This document shows, piece by piece, positions 45,689 through 55,758 of a stretch of DNA of 64,000 nucleotides. Under the pieces are notes generated by a model that made no database searches, was not told the DNA's origin, and saw nothing but the letters and a program-made list of their open reading frames with translations. The stretch's first letter is position 1; each line of letters opens with the position of its first letter. The translations under genes were made by a program, and so were the position numbers. Source of the stretch: Saccharopolyspora_C sp047200635 (GTDB taxonomy: Bacteria; Actinomycetota; Actinomycetes; Mycobacteriales; Pseudonocardiaceae); contig NZ_JBJZOI010000012.1 of NCBI RefSeq assembly GCF_047200635.1, positions 62,001-126,000 on the forward strand, given 5' to 3'.

Positions 45689-46195
45689 GGCTACTCCCTC
45701 GCGGGCGTGGAGCACACGCCCGCTCGTCGGCGGGCCGGGCCGCCCCTGCCCTGGCCTGGCCGGACCGGCGGGCGGTCCGGCGCAGCCACCGAGGCCGCGC
45801 ACCGGCCCCGAGCGACCACGGAGGACGGTGATACCGTCCGATCCAGCCAACAGCCACGGTCAGGGCCTCCCCGGACGGGCCATTTACGCGTCGACCCGTC
45901 ACTTCGGACGCTACCTCTGTGATCCGGTCATCGGCAGGCGACCAGGCAGGTGATTCGCCGGAACGTCAGGCGGATGTCACGTGCGCACCGCTTTCGGTGC
46001 ACCCGGGCGCCGCCGGGACCTCGTCCCCGATGCCCGACCCGTCGCGGTAGCCGCAGGTCACGACGTCGCGACCCGGCCGCGAACGGCCGCGGCCCCGCCG
46101 GGACGCGCTCATCCGGACGCACGCACGTGCCGTGATCAACCCAGCGTCCACTTTGGTCTTAACGGGTGAAGAACGGGACATTCCCGACCTATCGC
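45689..46195. other. 507-bp gene-free upstream region of phoH2
   Basis: No convincing coding sequence was found on either strand; short frames here are arginine-rich and lack ribosome binding sites. A small hairpin GCACCG-CTTT-CGGTGC (45985-46000) is present. A somewhat AT-richer stretch (46140-46200) lies next to the DUF885-like gene stop. The region presumably carries the phoH2 promoter and leader. Confidence 0.4.
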
Positions 46196-47407
46196 CTATC
46201 CGGGATCCTCAGCCGAACGGCGCAGCGGCCCGGACTCCGGGCGGAGCCGTTCCGCGGTCCAGGGCTCGTCGAGCAGCTGCCGGACGGTCTCCGGCCCTGG
46301 AACCGCGTCGAGCCGGTCCCGCACCAGCCGGGCGCCTTCGACGTACGCCACCACCCCGCACCTGCGCCGCGGATCGGCGATGTACCGGACGAACCGCCGG
46401 GCGCGTTCCGCGGGCAGCAGCGCCCAGCGGCGCAGGTACCCGACGACCTCCTCGGGTCGCGCTCCGTCCCGGTGCAGCAGCAGGGCCGCGTCGGAGCGGA
46501 CCCGGCGCAGCGCGAACAGCGCCTCGCGCACCCGCTCGGCCCGCTCGCCGTCGAGCGCCACGCCCACCTCCGCCAGCACGTCCTCGGCCCAGCGCCCCCA
46601 ACCGGGCCCCACCGCGATCCGCAGCCCGAGGTCGGCGATCCCCTCCGCGAGCAGCGCCTGCGGGGTGTCCCGCAGCGCGACCCCGTGCTCCGCCCACCCG
46701 CGCCGGTCCACCAGCGACAGCTCCTTGCGGCAGTGCTCCGCGTGGTGGCCGGGATAGGTCTCGTGCGCGACGAGCGCCGGCAGCCGGCCCGCCCAGGGAT
46801 CGCGATCCGAGTCGACCGCGACCAGCGAGCGGAACCCTCCCCGGTAGCGGTGCAACGCCGACCACGGCCGCCCCCGGACCAGGCGGAGGTCGACGCGCTC
46901 CTGCACGGGCAGGCCCGGGCTCGCGCGCACCCGCGCGCGCAGCGCGTCGGCGAGCGCGCGGACGGCCCGGCCCAGCAGCTCCGGGGGCACCGGCTCCCGC
47001 TCGCCGAGCAGGACGAGCCGGAGCGCGAGATCACCCCGGCCCGGCAGCAGCCCGTCCAGCGCGGCGTGCGCGCGGCGGTAGCGCTCGGGATCTCCGCGCT
47101 CCGGACGGACGCCGAAGCACTCCTCGGCCTCCGCGACGAACGGCGTCGGGATCCCCGCGAGCCGCAGGCCGTGCTGCCGCAGGGCGCGGAGCTGACCGTC
47201 GAGGAAGTCCCGGCGCACCGGGTTGAGACGGGCTCCGGCCAACTCCACCCGGGAGCGCGCCGCCAGCTCGGCGAGGCGGGCGGGATCGGCGGGCGCCTCG
47301 TCCCGGAAAGGGGCTCCGGCGGGGTGGGACAGCACCAGACCGCCGTCGAGCGCGCCGAGACGCGACGCGAGGCGGAGGTATCCGCGCACCGGCTCCGGAT
47401 CGTCCAC
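46196..47407 (-). CDS. DUF885-like putative metallopeptidase
   Basis: A 403-residue cytosolic protein. The zinc-binding motif VAHETYPGHHAEHC (HExxH plus the PGHH typical of DUF885) lies near residue 215, and a downstream glutamate in LLAEGIADLGLRI fits a gluzincin third ligand. The remainder is helical and very rich in Arg, Ala and Leu. It is shorter than classical DUF885 proteins and begins at MDDPEPVRGYLRLASR. No signal peptide. Function unknown; peptidase activity is inferred from the motif only. Confidence 0.7.
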   Translation of the reverse strand: MDDPEPVRGYLRLASRLGALDGGLVLSHPAGAPFRDEAPADPARLAELAARSRVELAGARLNPVRRDFLDGQLRALRQHGLRLAGIPTPFVAEAEECFGVRPERGDPERYRRAHAALDGLLPGRGDLALRLVLLGEREPVPPELLGRAVRALADALRARVRASPGLPVQERVDLRLVRGRPWSALHRYRGGFRSLVAVDSDRDPWAGRLPALVAHETYPGHHAEHCRKELSLVDRRGWAEHGVALRDTPQALLAEGIADLGLRIAVGPGWGRWAEDVLAEVGVALDGERAERVREALFALRRVRSDAALLLHRDGARPEEVVGYLRRWALLPAERARRFVRYIADPRRRCGVVAYVEGARLVRDRLDAVPGPETVRQLLDEPWTAERLRPESGPLRRSAEDPG

Positions 47408-47630
47408 GGACGGACCTTACGGCCGCGCGAGCAGCGGCGGAAGCCGCGCGCGGCTTTTCGCGGAACCCCGTCGCGGAATCGCGAAACCCGAATGCTATGG
47501 CGCCGATTCCCTTACCCGTTGGTAACTTCGCTCCGGACGTTCCGGGTCGGAACTTGAGGCCCAAAAGAATAGATTACACGATGGTGTTAACCAGCTGTGC
47601 TCACGCCTTCAGGAATGGTTAGGTTTTTTT

Positions 47631-47687
47631 GCGGCCGCCTCCCTGGGCGAACTTCCGGGGTGCTCGTGAACGAGGGAACGCGGCCGC
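47631..47687 (+). promoter_or_regulatory. Structured leader before the first chaplin-like gene
   Basis: Two copies of the 8-bp palindrome GCGGCCGC (47631-47638 and 47680-47687) can pair across 41 bases in the leader of the chaplin-like gene. A TTTTTTT run (47624-47630) precedes the first. Further upstream (47555-47600) the sequence turns AT-rich (AAAAGAATAGATTACACG), likely the promoter area. Nothing else was recognised in 47408-47715. Confidence 0.4.
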
Positions 47688-47715
47688 CACACCCGAAACA
47701 ACAAGGAGCATCCAA

Positions 47716-47964
47716 GTGCTGAAGAAGGCAGTGGTCGTCGCCGGTGCGGCGGCGGGTCTGATGGCGCTGGCACCGATCGCCAACGCGGACAGCGCGGACA
47801 ACGATGGCGTCAACCTGCTGAACGACAACAACCTCAGCGTGCTGCCCATCCAGGCCTGCGGCAACAACGTCGCCGTGCTGGGCGCCGTGGTGCCGGTTCT
47901 GTCGCCGCAGACGAGCGACTGCGTGAACGCTCCCGTGGTCGACCACCCGTCCGCCAAGGGCTGA
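47716..47964 (+). CDS. Chaplin-like small secreted protein, copy 1
   Basis: An 82-residue secreted peptide. The signal peptide MLKKAVVVAGAAAGLMALAP is followed by ANA-DS as cleavage site, leaving a mature chain of about 57 residues. The mature part has NDNNLSVLPIQACGNNVAVL, then GAVVPVLSPQTSDCVN: two cysteines around a hydrophobic, Asn/Val-rich beta-prone core. This resembles streptomycete chaplins (VPV..CGN.VNVVG....C), and the MLKKA start also recalls rodlins. Start GTG with AAGGAG seven bases upstream. A surface-active or aerial-growth role is inference. Its near twin lies 265 bp downstream. Confidence 0.7.
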   Translation: MLKKAVVVAGAAAGLMALAPIANADSADNDGVNLLNDNNLSVLPIQACGNNVAVLGAVVPVLSPQTSDCVNAPVVDHPSAKG

Positions 47965-48229
47965 GCCGGTTCCAGCTCGCGCTTCTCAGCATCGCGGAAC
48001 GCCGCGGAAGAAGAGATCATCTCATTCCGCTCCGCGCGTGTCGAAACCAGCGCGACTCATGATTTCGAGGTAGTGTCACCGGCTAGCCGGAACTCACTCC
48101 GATGATTCGGAACAATTCCTCCTCCGGTGACATCTCGACCCGCTCCGAATCGGTTCTCCGCGTGACCTCACGCGAACAATGGTGCCGCTCCGGAGCATCC
48201 CGCGGCAATACACAAGGAGAGTGAACGCA

Positions 48230-48478
48230 ATGCTGAAGAAGGCAGTGATCGTCGCCGGTGCGGCGGCCGGCCTGATGGCCCTCGCCCCCATCGCCAACGC
48301 GGACAGCGCCGACAACGACGGCGTCAACGTGCTGAACGACAACAACATCAGCGCCGTTCCGGTGCAGCTGTGCGGCAACAACGTGGCCGTGCTCGGCGCC
48401 GTTGTGCCGATCCTGTCGCCGCAGACCAGCCAGTGCGTCAACGCCCCGGTCGTGGACCACCCGTCCATCAAGGGCTGA
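48230..48478 (+). CDS. Chaplin-like small secreted protein, copy 2
   Basis: An 82-residue paralogue, about 87 percent identical to copy 1 by eye, with no gaps. Differences cluster around the first cysteine (NNISAVPVQLCGNNVAVLGA) and near the second (PQTSQCVN). Signal peptide and ANA-DS cleavage site are the same. ATG start with AAGGAG about ten bases upstream. The 265-bp gap between the two genes is not similar to the leader of copy 1, so they are probably transcribed separately. A strong terminator follows. Confidence 0.7.
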   Translation: MLKKAVIVAGAAAGLMALAPIANADSADNDGVNVLNDNNISAVPVQLCGNNVAVLGAVVPILSPQTSQCVNAPVVDHPSIKG

Positions 48479-48506
48479 CACGCACCAGGCGCTCGTGCGG
48501 ATGCAC

Positions 48507-48540
48507 GAAGAGGCCAGGTCCTTCGGGGCCTGGCCTCTTC
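48507..48540. terminator. Strong hairpin with TTCG loop after the chaplin-like genes
   Basis: GAAGAGGCCAGG pairs with CCTGGCCTCTTC, with the inner bases closing on a TTCG tetraloop. It sits between the rightward chaplin-like gene and the leftward prenyltransferase gene and should serve both. Confidence 0.8.
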
Positions 48541-48597
48541 GCCGTTTCCGGAGCGCTCGCGGCGCCGGGGCCGCGCCCCTCCCCGGCTCGGCTTCGC

Positions 48598-49374
48598 TCA
48601 GCCGCCGTAGCGACGGTGCCGCGCGGAGTACTCGCGCAGCGCGCGCAGGAAGTCCACCCGGCGGAACGCGGGCCAGTAGGCCTCGCAGAACCAGAACTCG
48701 GAATGCGCCGACTGCCAGAGCATGAAACCCGACAGCCGCTGTTCACCGGAGGTGCGGATCAGCAGGTCCGGGTCCGGCTGGCCGGAGGTGTAGAGGTGCT
48801 CGGAGATGTGGTCGACGGTGAGGAACTCCGCGAGCTCCTCGATCGTGGTGCCCTCCTCCGCGTGCTGCTGGAGCAGCTTGCGCACCGCGTCGGCGATCTC
48901 CTGCCGCCCGCCGTAGCCCGCGGCGACGTTGACCTGCATCCCGGTGCGGCCCTCGGTGCGCAGCGCGGCGGCGGAGAGCCGGGCCGCGGTCTCCGTCGGC
49001 AGCATGTCCAAGGCGCCGACGATGCGGACCTGCCACGGGTTGCTCGCGGCCGTCAGCTCGTCGACCACCCCGGCGATGATCTCCAGGAGCGCGTCCAGCT
49101 CGGCGCTGGAGCGGCTGAGGTTGTCGGTCGAGAGCAGCCAGAGCGTGACCACCTCGACGTCGGCTTCCTGGCACCAGCCGAGCAGTTCGCTGATCTTGCG
49201 GGCGCCGGCGCGGTGCCCGTGCGCGATGTCGAGCCCGGCCTCCTTGGCCCAGCGGCGGTTCCCGTCGAGGATCACACCCACGTGACGAGGCGATCTGGCC
49301 CCGCGGAGCTGACGGCGCAGCCGTCGCTCGTACAGGTCGTAGATGAGTTCCCGCAGACGAACCTTGAGCGCCAC
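48598..49374 (-). CDS. cis-Prenyltransferase (UppS-like short/medium-chain isoprenyl diphosphate synthase)
   Basis: A 258-residue Z-prenyl diphosphate synthase. Motif order: HVGVILDGNRRWAKEAGLD (catalytic Asp37), GARKISELLGWCQEADVEVV, LWLLSTDNLSRSSAELDAL, VNVAAGYGGRQEIADAV and DLLIRTSGEQRLSGFMLWQS, then SEFWFCEAYWPAFRRVDFL. Actinobacteria usually have two such enzymes; by position this one matches M. tuberculosis Rv1086, which makes Z,E-farnesyl diphosphate as precursor for the longer-chain enzyme. Product length here is inferred from synteny. Confidence 0.92.
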   Translation of the reverse strand: MALKVRLRELIYDLYERRLRRQLRGARSPRHVGVILDGNRRWAKEAGLDIAHGHRAGARKISELLGWCQEADVEVVTLWLLSTDNLSRSSAELDALLEIIAGVVDELTAASNPWQVRIVGALDMLPTETAARLSAAALRTEGRTGMQVNVAAGYGGRQEIADAVRKLLQQHAEEGTTIEELAEFLTVDHISEHLYTSGQPDPDLLIRTSGEQRLSGFMLWQSAHSEFWFCEAYWPAFRRVDFLRALREYSARHRRYGG

Positions 49375-49517
49375 GCTCCCCGAGAGTACGCGGGCCCCCG
49401 CGCGGCCTCGCCGGTCCCTCCGCCGAACGCGGAGGGGCAGCGGGAACGCGGGCCCGTGCAGCGGACGTCACCGCCTGGTGGGAACGCACCGAACCCGCGG
49501 TCCCGTAATCTTGCCCC

Positions 49518-50195
49518 GTGACTAGCGCATTCACCGCTCGACGCAGTTCCGCCTCGATCAAGCCCCGGATGCGCGGCTGGATCCACCTCTGGTCCTTGGT
49601 GGGCGCCGGCGTCTCGGGGGCGACGCTCATCTCGATCGCAGGCGCCACGGTCGGCGCCTCCGCGGCGGTGGGCACCTCGATCTACGTCGCCACCGTGCTC
49701 GGCCTGTTCGGGGTGAGCGCGCTGTACCACCGCAAGACCTGGAACTCGGTGGACGCGCGCACCTGGATGCGCCGCCTGGACCACTCGATGATCTTCCTGT
49801 TCATCGCGGGCACCTACACGCCGTTCGCGATGCTGGCGATGCAGCCGACGACCGGCGCGATCGTGCTCGCCGTGGTGTGGGGCGGCGCGCTCGGCGGGGT
49901 GGTGCTCAAGCTGGCCTGGCCGAACGGGCCGCGCTGGGTGGGCGTGCCGGTGTACCTGGCCCTGGGCTGGGTGGCCGTGTTCGTGCTGCCGGAGCTGCTC
50001 TCGAACGCGGGTGTCGCGGCGTTCGTGCTGCTGATCGTGGGCGGCGTGCTCTACTCGCTCGGCGCGATCTGCTACGCGAGCCGCTGGCCCGACCCGTGGC
50101 CGAAGACCTTCGGCTACCACGAGTTCTTCCACGCGGCGGTCACCGTGGCCGCCATCTGCCACCACGTCTCGATCTGGCTCGCCCTCTACGCCTGA
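49518..50195 (+). CDS. Hemolysin III / PAQR-family membrane protein
   Basis: A 225-residue integral membrane protein with seven predicted helices. PAQR-family features are ATVLGLFGVSALYHRKTWNS, RMRRLDHSMIFLFIAGTYTP and the C-terminal FGYHEFFHAAVTVAAICHHV, which carry the conserved metal-binding His/Asp residues. Starts with GTG. Divergent from the prenyltransferase, matching Rv1085c. The haemolysin name is historical; cellular function is unclear. Confidence 0.93.
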   Translation: MTSAFTARRSSASIKPRMRGWIHLWSLVGAGVSGATLISIAGATVGASAAVGTSIYVATVLGLFGVSALYHRKTWNSVDARTWMRRLDHSMIFLFIAGTYTPFAMLAMQPTTGAIVLAVVWGGALGGVVLKLAWPNGPRWVGVPVYLALGWVAVFVLPELLSNAGVAAFVLLIVGGVLYSLGAICYASRWPDPWPKTFGYHEFFHAAVTVAAICHHVSIWLALYA

Positions 50196-50196
50196 G

Positions 50197-52221
<2,025 letters not shown>

Positions 52222-52275
52222 GCCCCCAGCCTCCCACCCGCAGTTGATCGCCGCACCCACCTCGGGAGGCGCGGC

Positions 52276-52608
52276 TCAGCCCGTCGCGGCGCCGCTGCCC
52301 CTGGGATTCGCCTCGCCCGCCTCCTCGGCCGAGTCGGCGGCCTCGGCGTCCGCCTCCGCGCGCGCCTGGGCGCGCCGGGCGCGAGCCGGCGCCGCGGCGG
52401 CGGCTCGCTGCTCGTCGAAGCTGGTGGGCAGCTTCTTGAGGTGCTTGGTCATCGAGCGGATCAGGAACGCCACCGCGATGAAGAACAGCACCAGCAGCAG
52501 CAGTCCGACCGGCGAGGACTTGCCGAAGTCCTCCCCCTGCCCGCCGGGATCCTCCGGCGGGGCTGGCGCCTGCGCGACCAGCAGGGTCAGCGCCTCGTGC
52601 GCGTTCAT
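52276..52608 (-). CDS. Small single-helix membrane protein next to mca
   Basis: A 110-residue protein with one central transmembrane helix (PVGLLLLVLFFIAVAFLI), an acidic/proline-rich N-terminus and an Ala/Arg/Glu-rich helical tail. Its ATG overlaps the mca stop (ATGA), so it is co-translated with it. The arrangement matches Rv1083 beside mca in M. tuberculosis. No domain of known function. Confidence 0.78.
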   Translation of the reverse strand: MNAHEALTLLVAQAPAPPEDPGGQGEDFGKSSPVGLLLLVLFFIAVAFLIRSMTKHLKKLPTSFDEQRAAAAAPARARRAQARAEADAEAADSAEEAGEANPRGSGAATG

Positions 52609-53495
52609 GCCGACACCTTCTCCCGCACCCCGGAGAACAGGTCGTCCTCCGGCAACGTCGAATCGACCAGCGAGCGCACCAGCTCGTAGTCCTCGGTCGG
52701 CCACAGCGCGCGCTGGATGTCCAGCGGGACCGCGAACCACCGGCTGTCCGGGTCGATCTGGGTCGCGTGCGCCCGCAGCGCGTCGTCCCGCGCCTCGAAG
52801 TGCGCCCCGCACTCGACGCGGGTCGTGACCCGCTCGTCGGTGTCCGGGCGGGTCCCGTCCCAGCGGGCCAGCCAGTCGCCGTAGGGCGAGTCGAGGCCGC
52901 GCTCCAGCAGGGCGTCGTGGAACAGCTGCATCTTCTTGCGGGAGAAGCCGTGCGAGTAGTACAGCTTCAGCGGCTGCCACGGCTCGCCCCGGTCCTGGTG
53001 CAGCTCCGGGTCGCCCGCCGCGTCGAACGCCGCCATCGAGACCTCGTGGCAGCGGATGTGGTCGGGGTGCGGGTAGCCGCCGTTCTCGTCGTAGGTGATC
53101 ACGACGTGCGGACGGAACTCGCGCAGCAGCCCGACCAGATCGGCGATCGGGCCGGACGGGTCGATCGCGGCGAAGCAGCCCTCCGGCAGCGGGGGCAGCG
53201 GGTCCCCCTCCGGCAGGCCCGAATCGACGTAGCCCAGCCAGCGGTGCTGAACACCGAGGATCTCGGCGGCCTTCGCCATCTCCTGCTTGCGGATCTCCGG
53301 CAGGTTCGCCAGCACGTCCGGGCGCTCCATGGCGGGGTTGAGGATGCTGCCCGCCTCGCCACCGGTGCAGGTGACGACCATCACGTCGTGCCCCTCCGCC
53401 ACGTAGCGCGCGGTGGTCGCCGCACCTTTGCTGGACTCGTCGTCCGGGTGCGCGTGCACCGTCATCAGACGCAGCTTCTCGGCCATCGGAGGCAT
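52605..53495 (-). CDS. mca: Mycothiol S-conjugate amidase
   Basis: A 296-residue zinc amidase that cleaves mycothiol-toxin conjugates, releasing mercapturic acids and recycling GlcN-Ins. The LmbE/PIG-L motif HAHPDDESSKGA (His16, Asp19) and the second motif GGYPHPDHIRCHEVSM near residue 145 give the zinc ligands. FSRKKMQLFHDALLERGLDS is typical of Mca rather than MshB. AGGGAAGGG supports the first ATG; a second ATG three codons later is possible. Its presence shows that the host makes mycothiol. Confidence 0.95.
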   Translation of the reverse strand: MPPMAEKLRLMTVHAHPDDESSKGAATTARYVAEGHDVMVVTCTGGEAGSILNPAMERPDVLANLPEIRKQEMAKAAEILGVQHRWLGYVDSGLPEGDPLPPLPEGCFAAIDPSGPIADLVGLLREFRPHVVITYDENGGYPHPDHIRCHEVSMAAFDAAGDPELHQDRGEPWQPLKLYYSHGFSRKKMQLFHDALLERGLDSPYGDWLARWDGTRPDTDERVTTRVECGAHFEARDDALRAHATQIDPDSRWFAVPLDIQRALWPTEDYELVRSLVDSTLPEDDLFSGVREKVSA

Positions 53496-53668
53496 GTCCC
53501 TTCCCTGGTCACATCACACCCGGCCCCGCTGACTGCCGGCCGGACGCCCACGGGGATACTCAACGCGGGGGTCACCACCCATTGTTCCCAACGGGTCGAC
53601 CCTCCCGAACGGCCGGGGCGGGCACCTCCGATCCGGCGAACCCGATCGGAGCAGGAAGGCGGCGCGCG

Positions 53669-54106
53669 GTGAGCAGCAGCCAGGTCCCCGAAGGGCGGTA
53701 CGGGTCGCGAGCCCGGCGCACCGCCCCGCCGGTGGCCCGCTGGGTGCTCGGAGCGCTCGTCCTCGTGGTACTCGCCGGGGTGTCGGTCCTCGGGTACCAG
53801 AACCTCGGCAGCGCGCCGATCGAGGGCAAGCAGGTCGCCTTCGACGTCCTCGACGACGGCGCCGTCCAGGTCACCGCCGAAGTCCGCCGCGACGACCCGG
53901 CCGCGCCCGCCGAGTGCGTCATCCGCGCCCGCGCGGAGTCCGGCGAGGAGGTCGGGCGGAAAGAGGTCCTCGTTCCCCCGGGAGGCGGAACGGTGCGCGT
54001 GGACACGGTCCTGCGCACGTCCCATCGAGCGACCATCGGGGAGGTGTACGGCTGCACCTACCGCGTTCCTGAATACTTGTCCACCCACCAGCGGCCAACC
54101 GGGTGA
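53669..54106 (+). CDS. DUF4307-family membrane-anchored protein
   Basis: A 145-residue protein with one N-terminal transmembrane helix (WVLGALVLVVLAGVSVLGYQ) and an extracytoplasmic beta domain (KQVAFDVLDDGAVQVTAEV, CVIRARAESGEEVGRKEVLV, GEVYGCTYRVPEYL). Two cysteines may form a disulfide. GTG start with AGGAAGG upstream. Rv1081c equivalent, between mca and greA. Function unknown. Confidence 0.85.
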   Translation: MSSSQVPEGRYGSRARRTAPPVARWVLGALVLVVLAGVSVLGYQNLGSAPIEGKQVAFDVLDDGAVQVTAEVRRDDPAAPAECVIRARAESGEEVGRKEVLVPPGGGTVRVDTVLRTSHRATIGEVYGCTYRVPEYLSTHQRPTG

Positions 54107-54166
54107 ACAAGACCAATCAGCCCCGGATGCTGAGAAAGTGCACTCCATCGGTGGGCTGATTTGTGC

Positions 54167-54209
54167 TATCGTCAAGCGCAGCACGGTCCCGCGCGGGCCG
54201 TGTTTTTTC
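54167..54209 (+). promoter_or_regulatory. greA promoter and leader terminator (attenuator candidate)
   Basis: An extended -10, TGC-TATCGT (hexamer 54167-54172), lies just before an intrinsic terminator: stem CACGG (54183-54187) / CCGTG (54199-54203) with an inner CCCGCGCGGG palindrome, followed by six T (54204-54209). The greA start is at 54295, so the terminator falls in the greA leader if transcription begins near 54180. If there is no promoter here it simply ends the DUF4307 transcript. Early termination in a greA leader is known in E. coli (GraL RNA). Confidence 0.5.
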
Positions 54210-54294
54210 CGTTCCTAGCAGTACCCGGAATTCCCCAGGGGCGGAAGTTGTCGGCCCGCGGAAGGCGGGTCGCCGTCGACGAGGAGTGGTGACC

Positions 54295-54783
54295 GTGAGC
54301 GATACCCAGGTGACCTGGCTGACCCAGGATGCTTATGCGCGGCTCAAGGGCGAGCTCGACGAGCTCGTGGCCAACCGCCCGGTGATCGCCGCGAAGATCA
54401 ACGAAGCCCGCGAGGAGGGCGACCTCAAGGAGAACGGCGGTTACCACGCGGCCCGCGAGGAGCAGGGCCAGCTGGAGTCGCGGATCCGCCAGTTGCAGGA
54501 GCTGCTGCGAACCGCGCAGGTCGGCGACGTGCCGACCGAGTCCGGCGTGGCGAAGCCCGGATCAGTGCTGACCGTGCGCTACGACGGTGAGGACGACACC
54601 GAGCAGTTCCTCCTGGCCAACCGGGAAGAGGGCGCCCACGGCGACCTCGAGGTCTACTCCCCCAGCTCCCCGCTGGGCCAGGCGCTGCTGGACGCCAAGG
54701 AAGGCGAGACGCGGGAGTACGAGCTGCCCAACGGCGGCACGATGAAGGTGACCCTGGTCAAGGCCGAGCCTTTCTCCGGCTGA
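54295..54783 (+). CDS. greA: Transcription elongation factor GreA
   Basis: A 162-residue factor that enters the RNA polymerase secondary channel and stimulates cleavage of backtracked transcripts. The N-terminal coiled coil has LTQDAYARLKGELDELVANR and REEGDLKENGGYHAAREEQG, including the acidic tip residues. The C-terminal domain has GSVLTVRYDG, SPLGQALLDAKEGETREYEL and KVTLVKAEPF. GTG at 54295, eight bases after GAGGAG, was chosen over an in-frame GTG two codons earlier. Rv1080c equivalent. Confidence 0.95.
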   Translation: MSDTQVTWLTQDAYARLKGELDELVANRPVIAAKINEAREEGDLKENGGYHAAREEQGQLESRIRQLQELLRTAQVGDVPTESGVAKPGSVLTVRYDGEDDTEQFLLANREEGAHGDLEVYSPSSPLGQALLDAKEGETREYELPNGGTMKVTLVKAEPFSG

Positions 54784-54796
54784 ACAGGTCGCGGAA

Positions 54797-54821
54797 GCGG
54801 GCGGGCTCCGGCCGCGCCCGC
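54797..54821 (+). terminator. Hairpin terminator after greA
   Basis: GCGGGCG pairs with CGCCCGC over an 11-base loop, 14 bp after the greA stop, followed by CTCCGCTTATCCGCTGCTTTT. The rest of the 328-bp gap to 55111 showed no gene or site. Confidence 0.6.
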
Positions 54822-55111
54822 TCCGCTTATCCGCTGCTTTTCCCGCGGACTCCGGTGCGGCGCGCCGATGCCCGCCCCACGCGGTCCCGCCCCTTTCATC
54901 ACTCGTTCATCGTTGGTCCCGGAAATTTCCCGCCGAATCGATCGGGACGCGCATTCCCGCATTCCCGTGGTGATGCCGTGCGCATCGCTTTCGGCATCCC
55001 GGTTGAATTGCGCGTCCCGTTCCGCGCGCTTCCCCGCCGCGGCCCGGAACTCCCCGCTCCGCGCGGAGCCTCCCGTCGCCCGGTCGGGCGCGGAGACGCC
55101 GGTGCCCGGCT

Positions 55112-55609
55112 TCACGGCGCGTCCGGGCGCTCTCCCGCCAACCGCTCCAGCAGCGGCCGCACCCGGGGCGGCACCGGCGTCGACAAGGTGATCGAGGTCG
55201 AGGTCCGCAGCACCTGCGGCGCCGCGACCACTTCGTCGATCACCCGTTGCAGGTCCGCGTTCGACCGCGCCACCAGCCGCACCCACAGGTCGCCCTCGCC
55301 GGTCGTGGTGTGCACCTCGCACACCTCGTCGATCGCCTCCAGCCGCCGCACGACCGCGTCCCGCTGGCCCTGCGCGATCTCCAGCACCGCGAAGGCCGTG
55401 AGTCCGTAGCCCATCGCCGCCAGGTCCAGGTCCGGCGGGAAACCGCGCAGCACCCCGCGCCTGCTCATCCGATCCAGCCGCGCCTGCACCGTGCCCCGCG
55501 CGACGCCCAGCCGCCGCGAGCACTCCAGCACCCCGAGCCGCGGCTCGTCGGCGAGGAGCAGCAGCAGCCGGGCGTCCAGCCCGTCCAGTTCCGTCGCGTC
55601 GTGCTCCAC
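55112..55609 (-). CDS. Lrp/AsnC-family regulator
   Basis: A 165-residue regulator. The AsnC helix-turn-helix is at the N-terminus (LDGLDARLLLLLADEPRLGV, RRLGVARGTVQARLDRM), followed by an RAM/effector domain (AVVRRLEAIDEVCEVHTTTG, GDLWVRLVARSNADLQRVID). GTG was set as start, six bases after AGGAGG. It is divergent from hppD with 150 bp between. In actinobacteria an AsnC-type gene beside hppD is common and is thought to sense aromatic amino acids or their breakdown products. Confidence 0.9.
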   Translation of the reverse strand: MEHDATELDGLDARLLLLLADEPRLGVLECSRRLGVARGTVQARLDRMSRRGVLRGFPPDLDLAAMGYGLTAFAVLEIAQGQRDAVVRRLEAIDEVCEVHTTTGEGDLWVRLVARSNADLQRVIDEVVAAPQVLRTSTSITLSTPVPPRVRPLLERLAGERPDAP

Positions 55610-55758
55610 ACCGAACCTCCTGCGCAACCTGACCAGCGGACCGAACCGCACCCCCTCGCGACTGGACACTGTGACCAGCGCGACGGAAGTCCCTTGCACA
55701 GCATGACCGACCGGCTCACGCTTCCGCTCACGAACCCGCACAACGCAGGGAGGCCATC

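Noticed and set aside
45689..46195. Long phoH2 upstream region considered as a riboswitch
   Set aside because: No conserved core of a known riboswitch class could be recognised; only a small GCACCG hairpin is visible.
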